The notes beneath the pieces are model-generated. The model ran no database searches, was not told where the DNA came from, and worked only from the letters and a program-made list of their open reading frames with translations. A program made the position numbers and the translations under genes. 64,000 nt of DNA, from assembly GCA_910576205.1 (NCBI GenBank), contig CAJTHL010000007.1, forward strand, positions 116,879 to 180,878, in the 5' to 3' direction. The stretch comes from Clostridia bacterium (lineage in GTDB: Bacteria; Bacillota; Clostridia; Lachnospirales; Lachnospiraceae). Shown one piece after another: positions 1-8,769 of this stretch; position 1 is the stretch's first letter, and each line of letters starts with the position of its first letter.

Positions 1-513
1 ATCCAGCACTGCCAGGGCCAGTCCCTGGGTAAACGCAACCTCCCCATAGGGGACGATCTCGCCAGAGGTCATCAAGATCTTGAGCAAAACCAGATGCCCG
101 TTTACAGCGAAAAAAATCAAGGTATAAAAAATCTGATACAAGGTGCCCGTCATGGCAATCTGGGCATTTGTCTGGGGGTCATACACCTGGGACATGGACA
201 TGCCCACCTGGAAATCAATAATGGTGCCCGCATAGGTGATTACAAAGAAAAACAGCTCCATCACATAGCCCAGGACATAGCCCACCACAAACTCCTTCAC
301 CAGAAGAAAACCGTAAATCAGAGAAGAGGGGGTCTCCACCACAGTTCCCTGCGCGTAGCTGTATACAATCAGCGTAAGGGTAAAAGTGAAGGCCGCTTTT
401 ATATTATTCGGTATATTCCTTCTGCCGAAAACGGGGTTTAAAAAGATGAGGCCGGCCATCCTCATGGCAACCAGCGAAAACAACATCAGATGTGCGCTGC
501 TATCCCAAAACAT
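1..513 (-). CDS. fliR: Flagellar export protein FliR (3' end outside window)
   Basis: Inner-membrane component of the flagellar type III export gate, working with FliP and FliQ. The frame opens at an ATG at 513 after an AAGGAG ribosome site and stays open to the window edge, so only the first 171 residues are visible (the family is about 260). The N-terminus MFWDSSAHLMLF is followed by hydrophobic helices, and the region around QVGMSMSQVYDP is the conserved FliR signature. It follows fliQ by 12 bp in the same operon. flhB and flhA would be expected beyond the left edge, but this cannot be seen. Confidence 0.95.
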   Translation of the reverse strand, partial: MFWDSSAHLMLFSLVAMRMAGLIFLNPVFGRRNIPNNIKAAFTFTLTLIVYSYAQGTVVETPSSLIYGFLLVKEFVVGYVLGYVMELFFFVITYAGTIIDFQVGMSMSQVYDPQTNAQIAMTGTLYQIFYTLIFFAVNGHLVLLKILMTSGEIVPYGEVAFTQGLALAVLD

Positions 514-525
514 CCCTGTGCTCCT

Positions 526-789
526 TTATCCGGCCTGTATCAGCTGGAAAATCCGCACCGTAAACTCCTGAAGCGCGGTCAGCATGCTGCTCCCTGTAAA
601 TACAAGAACAATCCCTATTACCAGAAGCTTCGGAACAAAGGTCAGCGTCTGCTCATGGATCTGTGTGGCCGCCTGGATAATGGAAATAAGAATTCCAATA
701 AGCATGCTTAAGATCAGTGGCGGACCGGCCAGCCGTATGGCCATTACAAAAACCTCATACATCAGATCAGATATCTGTCCGTTTGTCAT
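526..789 (-). CDS. fliQ: Flagellar export protein FliQ
   Basis: Small two-helix inner-membrane protein of the flagellar type III export gate. Its 87 residues match the usual family length. It begins MTNGQISDLMYE and has two hydrophobic hairpin helices around residues 15-40 and 50-75, with the family pattern QIHEQTLTFVPK between them. A GAGGAG site precedes the ATG. It sits between fliP (22 bp away) and fliR (12 bp away), the standard order. Confidence 0.96.
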   Translation of the reverse strand: MTNGQISDLMYEVFVMAIRLAGPPLILSMLIGILISIIQAATQIHEQTLTFVPKLLVIGIVLVFTGSSMLTALQEFTVRIFQLIQAG

Positions 790-811
790 AATATCTCCTC
801 ATTTCCAGCCA

Positions 812-1498
812 TTACTCAAAGCCTGTTACAATCGTATAGAACATCAGCTGCCATCCATCTACCGTCACAAACAGAAGCAGTTTAAAGGGCAGCGATATCA
901 TGGCCGGGGGCAACATCACCATACCCATGGACATAAGGGTACTGGACACTATAATATCTATTAACAGAAACGGGATATACAGCAGAAAACCTGCCATAAA
1001 GGCCCGCTTTAATTCACTTGTCATAAAGGAGGGAATAATCACCGTCAATGGAAGTTCCCGCAGTTCCTCCTCTGTCTCCACCGGCTCTGCTTTTGCCAGA
1101 TCAATAAACAGTTCCAGAGAGTCGTCCGTGGTATTCCTAAGCATAAATTCCTTCAAAGGAATCTGGGCCCTCCGCAAGGCCTCCATCTGGTCTATCTCCT
1201 CATTCTTATAGGGTTGGTAAGCCTGTTCGTTTACCTGCTCAATCACAGGGCTCATGATAAACAATGTCAGAAACAGGGCAATCCCCGTCAGCACCATATT
1301 GGGCGGGGACTGCTGGACACCCATAGCGTTTCTCAAAAAAGAAAGCATAATGATGGACCGCATGAAGGATGTGGTCATAATCAGAAGCGATGGCAGCAGA
1401 GAAATCAAGGTGAGCATCAGCAGGAGTTCCAGGGTGGGAACCCGGTCCCCGTTGATATTCACAAGCGCATTATTATCCACAAGTGTGTTGTTATCCAT
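812..1498 (-). CDS. fliP: Flagellar export protein FliP
   Basis: Core subunit of the export gate that builds the flagellar rod, hook and filament. At 228 residues it is somewhat shorter than the usual 245-260. Signature segments are MTTSFMRSIIMLSFLRNAMG, FMTSELKRAF and the C-terminal MMLPPAMISLPFK-like stretch. The N-terminus is hydrophilic, repeats a DNN(T/A)LV unit, and shows no obvious cleavable signal peptide, which many FliP proteins have. It is followed by fliQ in the operon. Confidence 0.96.
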   Translation of the reverse strand: MDNNTLVDNNALVNINGDRVPTLELLLMLTLISLLPSLLIMTTSFMRSIIMLSFLRNAMGVQQSPPNMVLTGIALFLTLFIMSPVIEQVNEQAYQPYKNEEIDQMEALRRAQIPLKEFMLRNTTDDSLELFIDLAKAEPVETEEELRELPLTVIIPSFMTSELKRAFMAGFLLYIPFLLIDIIVSSTLMSMGMVMLPPAMISLPFKLLLFVTVDGWQLMFYTIVTGFE

Positions 1499-1522
1499 AG
1501 CCTTACCTCTTCACTCCCTGCG

Positions 1523-1870
1523 TCACACCATGCTGTCATCCTTTTTCTTTCCCAGCTTAGCCAGGATCTGTCCGAAATCCAGAGGATTCTCTCCGCCTTC
1601 TGCGGGAAGGGGAATCAAGTCTTCCTCCGAAATCTCCGCCAGAATCTGAATCTGTTCCTGGGTAATCCCAAGGAGCAGATACTGGCTGCCAGCCTGGACG
1701 ATGACCAGCGTGCGGTTCTGTCCCACCACCATCTGGTCCACCAGGCGCATATACCTGGAGCTTCCATTTTTTGCCAGTCCTCTGCCCAGATACTTACTGC
1801 ATATGTAGCTGAGGTATATAATAAATGCCGCAAGTAAAAAGGTCCCGATCGCTGCAAAATATCCTGGCAT
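1523..1870 (-). CDS. fliO: Flagellar biosynthetic protein FliO/FliZ
   Basis: Membrane protein that helps FliP assemble in the export gate. The 115-residue product has one N-terminal transmembrane helix (about residues 5-25), then a basic segment and the typical FliO pattern of VDQMVVGQNRTLVIV followed by YLLLGIT. The position between the fliY group and fliP is standard for Firmicutes. The sequence is poorly conserved between species, so the name rests on both pattern and position. Confidence 0.88.
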   Translation of the reverse strand: MPGYFAAIGTFLLAAFIIYLSYICSKYLGRGLAKNGSSRYMRLVDQMVVGQNRTLVIVQAGSQYLLLGITQEQIQILAEISEEDLIPLPAEGGENPLDFGQILAKLGKKKDDSMV

Positions 1871-1910
1871 GAAACTACTGTCCTTTCCTCTCCAATTATA
1901 TGCCGATTAT

Positions 1911-3302
1911 TTAAAGATTTTCAAGACCCAAAATATTGGGTTTTAATATCTCCGTAATACGGATACCAAAATTATCCTCCACGACCACCACGTCGCCTCT
2001 GGCAATGCAGCGTCCGTTTACAAGCAGATCTACCTGCTCGCCCGCAAGCTTGTCCAGAACCACCAACGATCCTTTTGTGAACTCCAGAATATCTTTTACC
2101 AGCTTCTGAGTCCTTCCAATCTCCACGGAGATCTCCAGAGGCACGCTCTTAATCATCTCCATGTTCTCTTCCTGCTCGCCATCCTCCACTGAATCCTGAC
2201 TCAGATTTGGCTGTATGGAAGACTTTACATTAATGGTCTTTGGCTGAGGCGATTCCTTGGCAGGTTTGCTCTGACTCGCCATCATCTGCTGCATCATCTG
2301 CTGCATCATCTGCATCTGCATCTGCATCATCTGTGCCATTTCAGAACTGGCTGCCGCCGGGGCTGCTACAGGCGCCGCTGCTACGGGCTGTACCGGGGGT
2401 GCCGCTGGTACAGGGGCTGCTGACGCCACAGGCTGTGCCGGAGCTGGAGCCGGCTGTACAGGTGCGGGTGCCGGAGCTGCTTCCGCCGCGCCGCCGCTAA
2501 GAAGCTTCTCGATCTCTTCCTGGGACAAAACACCCCCTGAAGATGATGCTGGAGCCGGGGCCGGTTCGGGCGCAGGTTCCTGGGTAACTGTGCCGCCGCT
2601 TAAAAGCTTCTCAATCTCCTCCTGGGACATAACGCCCCCCGAAGATGACGCCGGGGCCGGTTCGGGCGCAGGAGCCGCCGGGGCCGGAGCCGGTTCTGGC
2701 TCGTCGTCATAGCCCTCTGGCAGGAAGCCCCGCACCAGGCTCTTGGCCAGGCTTATAGGCATCACATTAAAGAATTCGCTCTCCAGCTTATCCTCAATCC
2801 GCAACACAAACGAAATCACAACCCAGGGGCTGTCATCCGTAAAATATTTGTCAATAAATTCCTGCTCATTCTTCAATTCGAATGAAACCGGGGTGGAGAT
2901 ATCCACTACCCTGCCCAGGAATTCCGAAAGGGCTGTGGCAGACGCGCCCATCATCATGTTCATAACTTCACAGATGGCGCTGATGTTCATCTCATCCAGC
3001 ACAAACTCACTCTCTGGAATCTCGAATCCCATCATCATTTCCACGATCACCTTTACGTCGTGGCGTTTGAGAAGCATGACATTGCTTCCCTCCAGTCCTT
3101 TCACATAGGTGATCTCCACGCCTACAGCCGGCTCAACCCGGCCCATGCTGAATTCCTCTTTGGCTACCACGGATACAACTGGAGTCGTTATATCCACTCT
3201 GGCACTTAACATGGTCGAGATAGCGGTAGCGGAAGAGCCCAGACTGATATTTAATATTTCGCCTATCGCATCAATTTCCAATGCGCTTAAAATAGCACTC
3301 AT
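1911..3302 (-). CDS. fliY: Flagellar motor switch phosphatase FliY (CheC-like domain plus FliN/SpoA domain)
   Basis: C-ring protein that forms part of the switch and removes phosphate from CheY-P. Residues 1-195 are CheC-like with both active-site signatures present: D11/E15/N18/P41 and S108/E112/N115/P138 match the (D/S)-x3-E-x2-N-x22-P pattern. A Pro/Ala-rich linker (about 200-380) carries two copies of a CheY-docking-type peptide (SQEEIEKLLSGG near 226-237 and 260-271) and a segment with 11 Met and 8 Gln in 20 residues (322-341). A SpoA/FliN domain occupies about 385-460. In B. subtilis FliY the docking peptide is single and N-terminal; here the N-terminus starts directly with the CheC fold. 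fliO follows. Confidence 0.95.
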   Translation of the reverse strand: MSAILSALEIDAIGEILNISLGSSATAISTMLSARVDITTPVVSVVAKEEFSMGRVEPAVGVEITYVKGLEGSNVMLLKRHDVKVIVEMMMGFEIPESEFVLDEMNISAICEVMNMMMGASATALSEFLGRVVDISTPVSFELKNEQEFIDKYFTDDSPWVVISFVLRIEDKLESEFFNVMPISLAKSLVRGFLPEGYDDEPEPAPAPAAPAPEPAPASSSGGVMSQEEIEKLLSGGTVTQEPAPEPAPAPASSSGGVLSQEEIEKLLSGGAAEAAPAPAPVQPAPAPAQPVASAAPVPAAPPVQPVAAAPVAAPAAASSEMAQMMQMQMQMMQQMMQQMMASQSKPAKESPQPKTINVKSSIQPNLSQDSVEDGEQEENMEMIKSVPLEISVEIGRTQKLVKDILEFTKGSLVVLDKLAGEQVDLLVNGRCIARGDVVVVEDNFGIRITEILKPNILGLENL

Positions 3303-3343
3303 ATTTCCCTTCGCTCCTTTTGCAAAGATTAGCCTTTACCGTT

Positions 3344-3793
3344 TTATTTTCCAATCTCAAGTGCCTTTTGTGCCATAAGCTTAATTGCATTAAACATGGT
3401 AAGATTGGCTTCATAAGACCTTGTGGCCGACATACCGTCCACCGTCTCTTTCACCAGATCCACATTTGGCATCAAAACATATCCGTCCTCTCCTGCATCG
3501 GGGTGCTCGGGATTGTAAACCGGTATAAAGTCCCTCTGATCCTCCCGGATCTCCGCCACCCGCACGCCAGCCGACGGGCCTTTTGAAATGCCCCCGTTCA
3601 AAGCCTTTGCAAACTGGGAACGAAACGAATTTTCCTGGATTTCTTCAAGAACCACCATTTTTCTTCTGTATGGCCCTCCGGCCTCCGTTCTGGTAGTCTC
3701 CATGTTTGTAATGTTCTCGGACGCAATATCCAGCCGCATTCTCTGGGCAGTAAGTCCAGAGCCGCAAATATCAAATGCACTTAAAAAAGACAT
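3344..3793 (-). CDS. flgC: Flagellar basal-body rod protein FlgC
   Basis: Proximal rod subunit. The 149 residues carry family landmarks: the N-terminal FDICGSGLTAQRMRLD heptad region, GGPYRRKMVVLEE, the HPDAGEDGYVLMPNVD segment and the C-terminal SYEANLTMFNA helix. It is normally encoded between flgB and fliE, but here it lies between cheY and fliY, about 13 kb downstream of flgB in the same operon. The ATG at 3793 follows a GGGGGAAG site. No other flgC is seen in the window. Confidence 0.95.
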   Translation of the reverse strand: MSFLSAFDICGSGLTAQRMRLDIASENITNMETTRTEAGGPYRRKMVVLEEIQENSFRSQFAKALNGGISKGPSAGVRVAEIREDQRDFIPVYNPEHPDAGEDGYVLMPNVDLVKETVDGMSATRSYEANLTMFNAIKLMAQKALEIGK

Positions 3794-3807
3794 AAGACAG
3801 CTTCCCC

Positions 3808-4167
3808 CTAAGAAAGAATTTTTTCAGCAGTTGCAAGGATACGGTCCGGTTTAAAGGGCTTTACGATAAAGTCCTTGGCGCCCGACTTGATAGCCTCGAT
3901 AACCATTGCCTCCTGTCCCATGGCGGAACACATTACGATATTTGCGTTGGGGTGGGCTGCCTTGATGGTCTTTAAAGCTTCCAGTCCGTCCATGTTCGGC
4001 ATGGTAATGTCCATAAACACCAGATCCGGATTCTCCGCGTTAAATTTCTCCACAGCCTCGGCTCCATCCTGAGCCTCTACCAGATCTGTGTACCCCGCCT
4101 TTGTCAGCGCGTCTTTTACCATCATTCGCATAAACGCTGCATCATCAACCAACATAATTTTCGCCAT
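3808..4167 (-). CDS. cheY: Chemotaxis response regulator CheY
   Basis: Single-domain receiver of 119 residues that is phosphorylated by CheA and binds the motor switch. All key positions are present: acidic pair D8/D9, phospho-acceptor D53, S81 and K103. There is no output domain. The gene sits between fliM and flgC, so regulator and switch genes are co-transcribed. FliM and FliY in this operon carry the peptides it would dock on. Confidence 0.96.
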   Translation of the reverse strand: MAKIMLVDDAAFMRMMVKDALTKAGYTDLVEAQDGAEAVEKFNAENPDLVFMDITMPNMDGLEALKTIKAAHPNANIVMCSAMGQEAMVIEAIKSGAKDFIVKPFKPDRILATAEKILS

Positions 4168-4224
4168 TTTTTATACCTCTTTCTCTTTCTTAGTATTCTT
4201 TTTCACTTGCAACAGATCGGCTGC

Positions 4225-5223
4225 CTATCCCTCTTCCACTCTCTCCTGGATTTTCACAGCCATATTTTTATTATGAACACCCAGCTGGCCGATAAACCAA
4301 GGCTGGCCTGCTATATGGAGTGTTACATCGGAGTCCTTTGGCTTGTTGAGATTGATTACGTCTCCTACCTGGAAGTTGTATACGTCGTCCAGGCTCAGTC
4401 TCGCCACGCCAAGCTCTGCCATAACATCCAGCTCTGAATTCCGGATACTGTCCAGAATGTCCTCTCTGGTTCCCTTCTGCTTGTTGGCAATGTCAATGCC
4501 GGCCAGATGCTTTGTCTTGTCAATAGTCTCAAAGATCTCCGACATAAGGGTTCCCGGGATACAGATATTTAAAATTCCGCTCCGGCCCAGCATCTTGATG
4601 TTCAGCATGACAATCACCACAGCTTCATCCACGCTAACCCCCTGGAACATGCTGGGGTTTTCTTCCATCCTGTCGAATTCCGCATCCAGCTTCACATGGG
4701 TAGACCATACATCCTTATTGATATTTACAAAGTATTTGATAACCTTCTGATACAGGGCATATTCAATGTCCGTATACACATAGGAGGCGGAAACGTTATC
4801 CGTTCCCATGCCGCCCATCAGCCGGTCTACCATGGAAATCATAACCTCCGGTGAAATATGCATCAGAATGGGAGCCGCCTGAAGTTCATCCATCAGGGAC
4901 ACCCGTGCGATGGTCATCACATCCGTATCGCTTAAGGCATTGCTGAACTCGTAATATCTCTGCTCCTCCACGCCCATAACCGTTACCTCGCTGGCCACCT
5001 TGAACAGGCCGTTGATCTGCGAGGACGCCACCCGGGCATAGTTGTCGTAAATATTGTGAAGCATCTTCAGCTTATCCTTGGTATATTTCTTTGGGCTGAA
5101 AAAGTCGTACTTTTTATACTTTATTTCCGGCTCTTTTTCCTTTTTTTCGTCTGCGCCGCCTCCGCCATTCTGCATGGAATTCAGCAACGCGTCAATCTGG
5201 CTTTGCGAAAGTACTTCTGCCAT
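4225..5223 (-). CDS. fliM: Flagellar motor switch protein FliM
   Basis: C-ring protein that binds CheY-P and transmits switching to FliG. The 332-residue product has an N-terminal CheY-docking peptide LSQSQIDALL at residues 5-14, a glycine-rich hinge, a CheC-like middle domain and a C-terminal SpoA domain ending near GQPWFIGQLGVHN. Only 18 bp separate it from motB upstream, with no fliL between them. cheY follows after 57 bp. Confidence 0.96.
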   Translation of the reverse strand: MAEVLSQSQIDALLNSMQNGGGGADEKKEKEPEIKYKKYDFFSPKKYTKDKLKMLHNIYDNYARVASSQINGLFKVASEVTVMGVEEQRYYEFSNALSDTDVMTIARVSLMDELQAAPILMHISPEVMISMVDRLMGGMGTDNVSASYVYTDIEYALYQKVIKYFVNINKDVWSTHVKLDAEFDRMEENPSMFQGVSVDEAVVIVMLNIKMLGRSGILNICIPGTLMSEIFETIDKTKHLAGIDIANKQKGTREDILDSIRNSELDVMAELGVARLSLDDVYNFQVGDVINLNKPKDSDVTLHIAGQPWFIGQLGVHNKNMAVKIQERVEEG

Positions 5224-5241
5224 AGTTTCCCCCGCCTTTAC

Positions 5242-6135
5242 TTATTCTGTAGCTGCATCTAAGCCTGTGCCCACACCTGTTCCTTCGTCTGAGCCGGCGT
5301 CTGTCTCCCCGCCTGCTCCAGCGTCTGTTTCCGTGCCCGCCTCTGTCTCTGCGCCTGTTTCTGTCCCTGTCTCTCCGTCTGTAATATTATACACCTCTCT
5401 GTAATAATCATCAAGACTCTGAACAACCGCATCGTTCTTTGTAATCAGAATTTCTACCCGTCTGTTTTTTGCCCGGTCCTCGGCCGTATCAAAAGAAGCA
5501 ATGGGCCGATGCTGGCCGTATCCGGTGGAAATCATTTTTTCCGGGCCAATGGAACTGTGCTCATGGATATAGGCTGTAACCCTGGCCGCCCGCTCGCTGG
5601 ACAGTACCCGGTCTGTCACCGGGTTGTTGGGCTTCTCGGGATTTCCCTGGGAGGTATGGCCAAGCACCTGAATCTCCTTGATGCTGGAGCTTACGCCATC
5701 CAGACACTGGATAAAGAGATCCAGAATATGTTCCCCGTCTTCCGTGATAAGCGCGCTCTCCGGGTTAAAGAATACATTATCACGAAATGTAATAAATGTA
5801 TAGCCCTCTCCTTTATTCAGCTCCACTTCTCCATCCAGATTGTTTTCCTTGATGGCCTTCTCCAGCATATAATACAGATCCTCAAAATCTTCGATATCTA
5901 TATCCGCCGCACCTTCTACCTCCACGCCCTCTTCATTCTGCTCTTCATTTACAACGATCTGGGATACTTCTTCCGCATTGGGGTTAAAGCTCTTTACAAT
6001 CAGCTCCCACTTCATCTGGTCTACGGTGGAAATGGAGTAGAGAAGCACAAAGAAACACAGCAACAGCGTAACCATGTCGCCATATGTATCCATCCAGCTG
6101 GATCCTTCTTCCGGGGCTTTCTGTCTTTTTGCCAT
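5242..6135 (-). CDS. motB: Flagellar motor stator protein MotB
   Basis: Stator subunit that anchors to peptidoglycan and carries the ion-conducting aspartate. The N-terminal helix contains YGDMVTLLLCFF, with D20 as the expected proton-binding residue. An OmpA-type peptidoglycan-binding domain covers about residues 125-250 (VLGHTSQGNPEKPN, SSERAARVTAYI, GYGQHRPI, NRRVEILI). The last 45 residues are an acidic low-complexity Thr/Glu/Gly/Ala tail not needed in typical MotB. It is coupled to motA with a 9-bp gap. Confidence 0.95.
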   Translation of the reverse strand: MAKRQKAPEEGSSWMDTYGDMVTLLLCFFVLLYSISTVDQMKWELIVKSFNPNAEEVSQIVVNEEQNEEGVEVEGAADIDIEDFEDLYYMLEKAIKENNLDGEVELNKGEGYTFITFRDNVFFNPESALITEDGEHILDLFIQCLDGVSSSIKEIQVLGHTSQGNPEKPNNPVTDRVLSSERAARVTAYIHEHSSIGPEKMISTGYGQHRPIASFDTAEDRAKNRRVEILITKNDAVVQSLDDYYREVYNITDGETGTETGAETEAGTETDAGAGGETDAGSDEGTGVGTGLDAATE

Positions 6136-6144
6136 ATCGTCACC

Positions 6145-6978
6145 TTATTTCTCTTTTTTGGACTTTTTCTTCTTGCCGCCGTCGTCTCCGCCGCCGGAGC
6201 CGTCGCTATTCAAGATCTTCGTCTGCATCTTCTGATCCAGATAGGAGGCAAGCTTTTCCTTCAGAAACTTGGGATTATCGCCGGCCTGGATAGACATAAT
6301 GCCCTCCACCATAATCTGCCGGTAGCGCATCTCCTCATCGTTGCGGATTCTGAGCTTCTTCGCCATAGGCGAAAAGATTAGGTTTGCCAGAATACAGCCG
6401 TAGAAGGTGGTAACCAGGGCCACGGACATATCCTCACCCAGAGTGCTGGCTCCGCCGGAATCCAGGTTCATACTTTTCAGCATGTTTACCAGACCTACCA
6501 GCGTACCGATCATACCGAAAGCCGGCGCATAGCTGGAAGCTTTCTCATAGATGGCCACGCCGGAATCGTGCCGGTCCGCAATAGCGTCCAATTCGTTTTC
6601 CAGCCTGCTTCGGATTTCATCCTCCTCCGCGGCATCCACCACCAACATAAGGCCCTGCTTAAAAAACAGGTCCTCAATTTCATTTGCCTTTTCCTCCAGG
6701 GAAAGAAGACCGTTCTGTCTGGCAAGTTGCGCCATCTCCACCAGCTGGTCGATAAGCGCCTGGTAATCATAACGCTTCCCCTGAATCATAATCTTCATAT
6801 GCTTTCCCATCTTGGCAAAATGGCTGAAGGGGAAGCTGGCCATAACGCCGCAGATGGTTCCTCCGATTGTAAGGAACACGCTTCCGGGGTCCACGAAGTT
6901 CATGATCTTCGTGGGCGTGATTCCTATGACGATAATGACAAATCCTAATACAATACCAATAACTGTCGATAAGTCCAT
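6145..6978 (-). CDS. motA: Flagellar motor stator protein MotA
   Basis: Ion-channel stator subunit with four transmembrane helices. The 277 residues show the MotA/TolQ/ExbB pattern, including DPGSVFLTIGGTICG near the start, the cytoplasmic loop with conserved charged residues, and APAFGMIGTLVGLVNML plus ALVTTFYGCILANL in helices 3 and 4. The C-terminus ends in a lysine-rich tail (GGKKKKSKKEK). It lies between flbD and motB. Confidence 0.95.
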   Translation of the reverse strand: MDLSTVIGIVLGFVIIVIGITPTKIMNFVDPGSVFLTIGGTICGVMASFPFSHFAKMGKHMKIMIQGKRYDYQALIDQLVEMAQLARQNGLLSLEEKANEIEDLFFKQGLMLVVDAAEEDEIRSRLENELDAIADRHDSGVAIYEKASSYAPAFGMIGTLVGLVNMLKSMNLDSGGASTLGEDMSVALVTTFYGCILANLIFSPMAKKLRIRNDEEMRYRQIMVEGIMSIQAGDNPKFLKEKLASYLDQKMQTKILNSDGSGGGDDGGKKKKSKKEK

Positions 6979-7010
6979 ATCTTTCTCTCACCTCTTGTGT
7001 CTATCAGACA

Positions 7011-7208
7011 TTATTTATCCTGAACGAAGTTCGTAATCGCTCCGTTGTATTCGATTGTTTTTTGTATAATCTCCTCTGGTGATTCCTTAACCACATGAAA
7101 TCTTCCATTCATCATGACAATCTTCGATTCCGGAATCAGATCGATACACTCAATCTGCGCCTCATTGATTACAATTCTATGGTCATTAAGCTTATGAACG
7201 ATAATCAT
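7011..7208 (-). CDS. flbD: Flagellar FlbD family protein
   Basis: A 65-residue protein of the FlbD (B. subtilis YlzI/SwrD) family, small proteins that raise stator power or flagellar output in Firmicutes. Features are the N-terminal MIIVHKLND and the central pattern CIDLIPESKIVMMNGRFHVVKES. It follows flgE and precedes motA, its usual place. A GAGGGG site precedes the ATG. Confidence 0.92.
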   Translation of the reverse strand: MIIVHKLNDHRIVINEAQIECIDLIPESKIVMMNGRFHVVKESPEEIIQKTIEYNGAITNFVQDK

Positions 7209-7343
7209 AGATAATTCCCCTCTCCTGTGCCGGTTCCGCCGCGGCGGATCGTCTGCCGGACCAGACCGTTCCCCTGTAAAAGTCCCTCTGGCAGCCAGGG
7301 AGAATCTCCCCGGCTGCCTTCCAGGTCTTTTCTAAATCATGCA

Positions 7344-8684
7344 TTAACGTTTCATATTAACAAGTTCCTGAAGCATCTCATCTGTTACTGTGATGATCTT
7401 GGAGTTGGCCTGGAATCCTCTCTGGGTGGTAATCATATTGGAGAATTCGTTTGCCAGATCCGTGTTTGCCATCTCCAGCATCTTGCTGCGGATGGAGCCT
7501 ACCTGGCCTCCGTCGGGAGCCATGGCCTCCACGTCGCCGGCATTGTCGCCAATGCTGAAATAATATCCGTTGGTTTTTACCAGGCCGTTGGGGTTCTCCA
7601 CCGCTACCAGGCAAAGCTGCCCAAGTACAATCGGACGGTTCTGTGTGTCAATGCCGGTAATTACACCCAGTTCGCTCATGCTCCAGCTCTGGATATTGTA
7701 CTGCGTATAAGTATCCGGGTCAATGGGAATCTGAATCGGTGACAGGGTTTCCTCAAATACGGCGTCAATGCCAGCCTTATAGTCGATTCCATTTACCATT
7801 TCGCTCTTATAAGACTGGTTTGTTCCTGCCGCAGCGTCAAATGCTCCCATTGCACTGGTTACTCCCGTATCCCCACCTGTTCCTTTTTCTTTTGCAGTAA
7901 TCGTCAGACTTACTGTGGGCGGATTTGCCTGTGTATTGTAACCGGACATGCCATAGGTAACTGCATCGTTATAGACCTTTTCACCTGTTGCCGGATCCTC
8001 TGTGATCTTACCAGTTTCTTCTGCATTTGCCGCTTTAAACCATTGGGTTAAAGCAACAGAAAAAGTTTTGGATGTAATTTCGTACTCTTTGCCGCCAATG
8101 GACATTTTGCCTGGCACCGCAGCCCCTGTGGCAGGGTCTGTCGATGGCGCCGTCCATGTCACCTCCGCATTTTTAATCGTAGCCTCAGCCTGGGTAGCCG
8201 GTGTTTCCGGAATCCCCGTTCCCTCTACCACCGCGTATCCATACACATAATTCTTCTGACTGTCTACAATATACCCATTATTATCCGGGGAAAAAATACC
8301 CACTCTGGACAAATATAACCCAGACCCCTTCACATCCGTAACTCCACCATTAATCATACCACCCACCAGAAACAGGCCGGTACCGTCGATCATGCAGTCC
8401 AGCTCGTTGTCCGAGGGGGAGGGTGCTCCCGTAGTATACTGGAAGCTGATGGATGCCATCTGGGAACCATAACCCACCTGGGAAGGGTTGCGTCCACCCA
8501 TGCCGCCTGCGTTGGTCACACCGCCGGAACTGTTGATGGATGTGGTATAAATGGAATCCATAAAGTTATAGCTGTAGGACTTATAGCCCCAGGTATTTAC
8601 GTTTGCAATGTTGTTACCGATTACGTCCATTTTACTCTGATGGGCCTTTAAACCGGCCACACCAGCGAACATTGATTTAACCAT
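7344..8684 (-). CDS. flgE: Flagellar hook protein FlgE
   Basis: Hook subunit, 446 residues. The N-terminal rod-type motif (SMFAGVAGLKAHQSKMDVIG, NNIANVNTWGYKS) and the C-terminal helix (LANEFSNMITTQRGFQANSK) frame a variable middle domain of about 300 residues exposed on the hook surface. The start follows a GGAAGGAT site. The gene lies between the TIGR02530-type gene and flbD. Confidence 0.95.
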   Translation of the reverse strand: MVKSMFAGVAGLKAHQSKMDVIGNNIANVNTWGYKSYSYNFMDSIYTTSINSSGGVTNAGGMGGRNPSQVGYGSQMASISFQYTTGAPSPSDNELDCMIDGTGLFLVGGMINGGVTDVKGSGLYLSRVGIFSPDNNGYIVDSQKNYVYGYAVVEGTGIPETPATQAEATIKNAEVTWTAPSTDPATGAAVPGKMSIGGKEYEITSKTFSVALTQWFKAANAEETGKITEDPATGEKVYNDAVTYGMSGYNTQANPPTVSLTITAKEKGTGGDTGVTSAMGAFDAAAGTNQSYKSEMVNGIDYKAGIDAVFEETLSPIQIPIDPDTYTQYNIQSWSMSELGVITGIDTQNRPIVLGQLCLVAVENPNGLVKTNGYYFSIGDNAGDVEAMAPDGGQVGSIRSKMLEMANTDLANEFSNMITTQRGFQANSKIITVTDEMLQELVNMKR

Positions 8685-8769
8685 GTTTATTATCCTTCCT
8701 TCATTACCATTTGCCGCCGTCCCTCCGCCAGAACTTCTGCCTGACAGTGAGCCTCCATAAATGGTCCGG

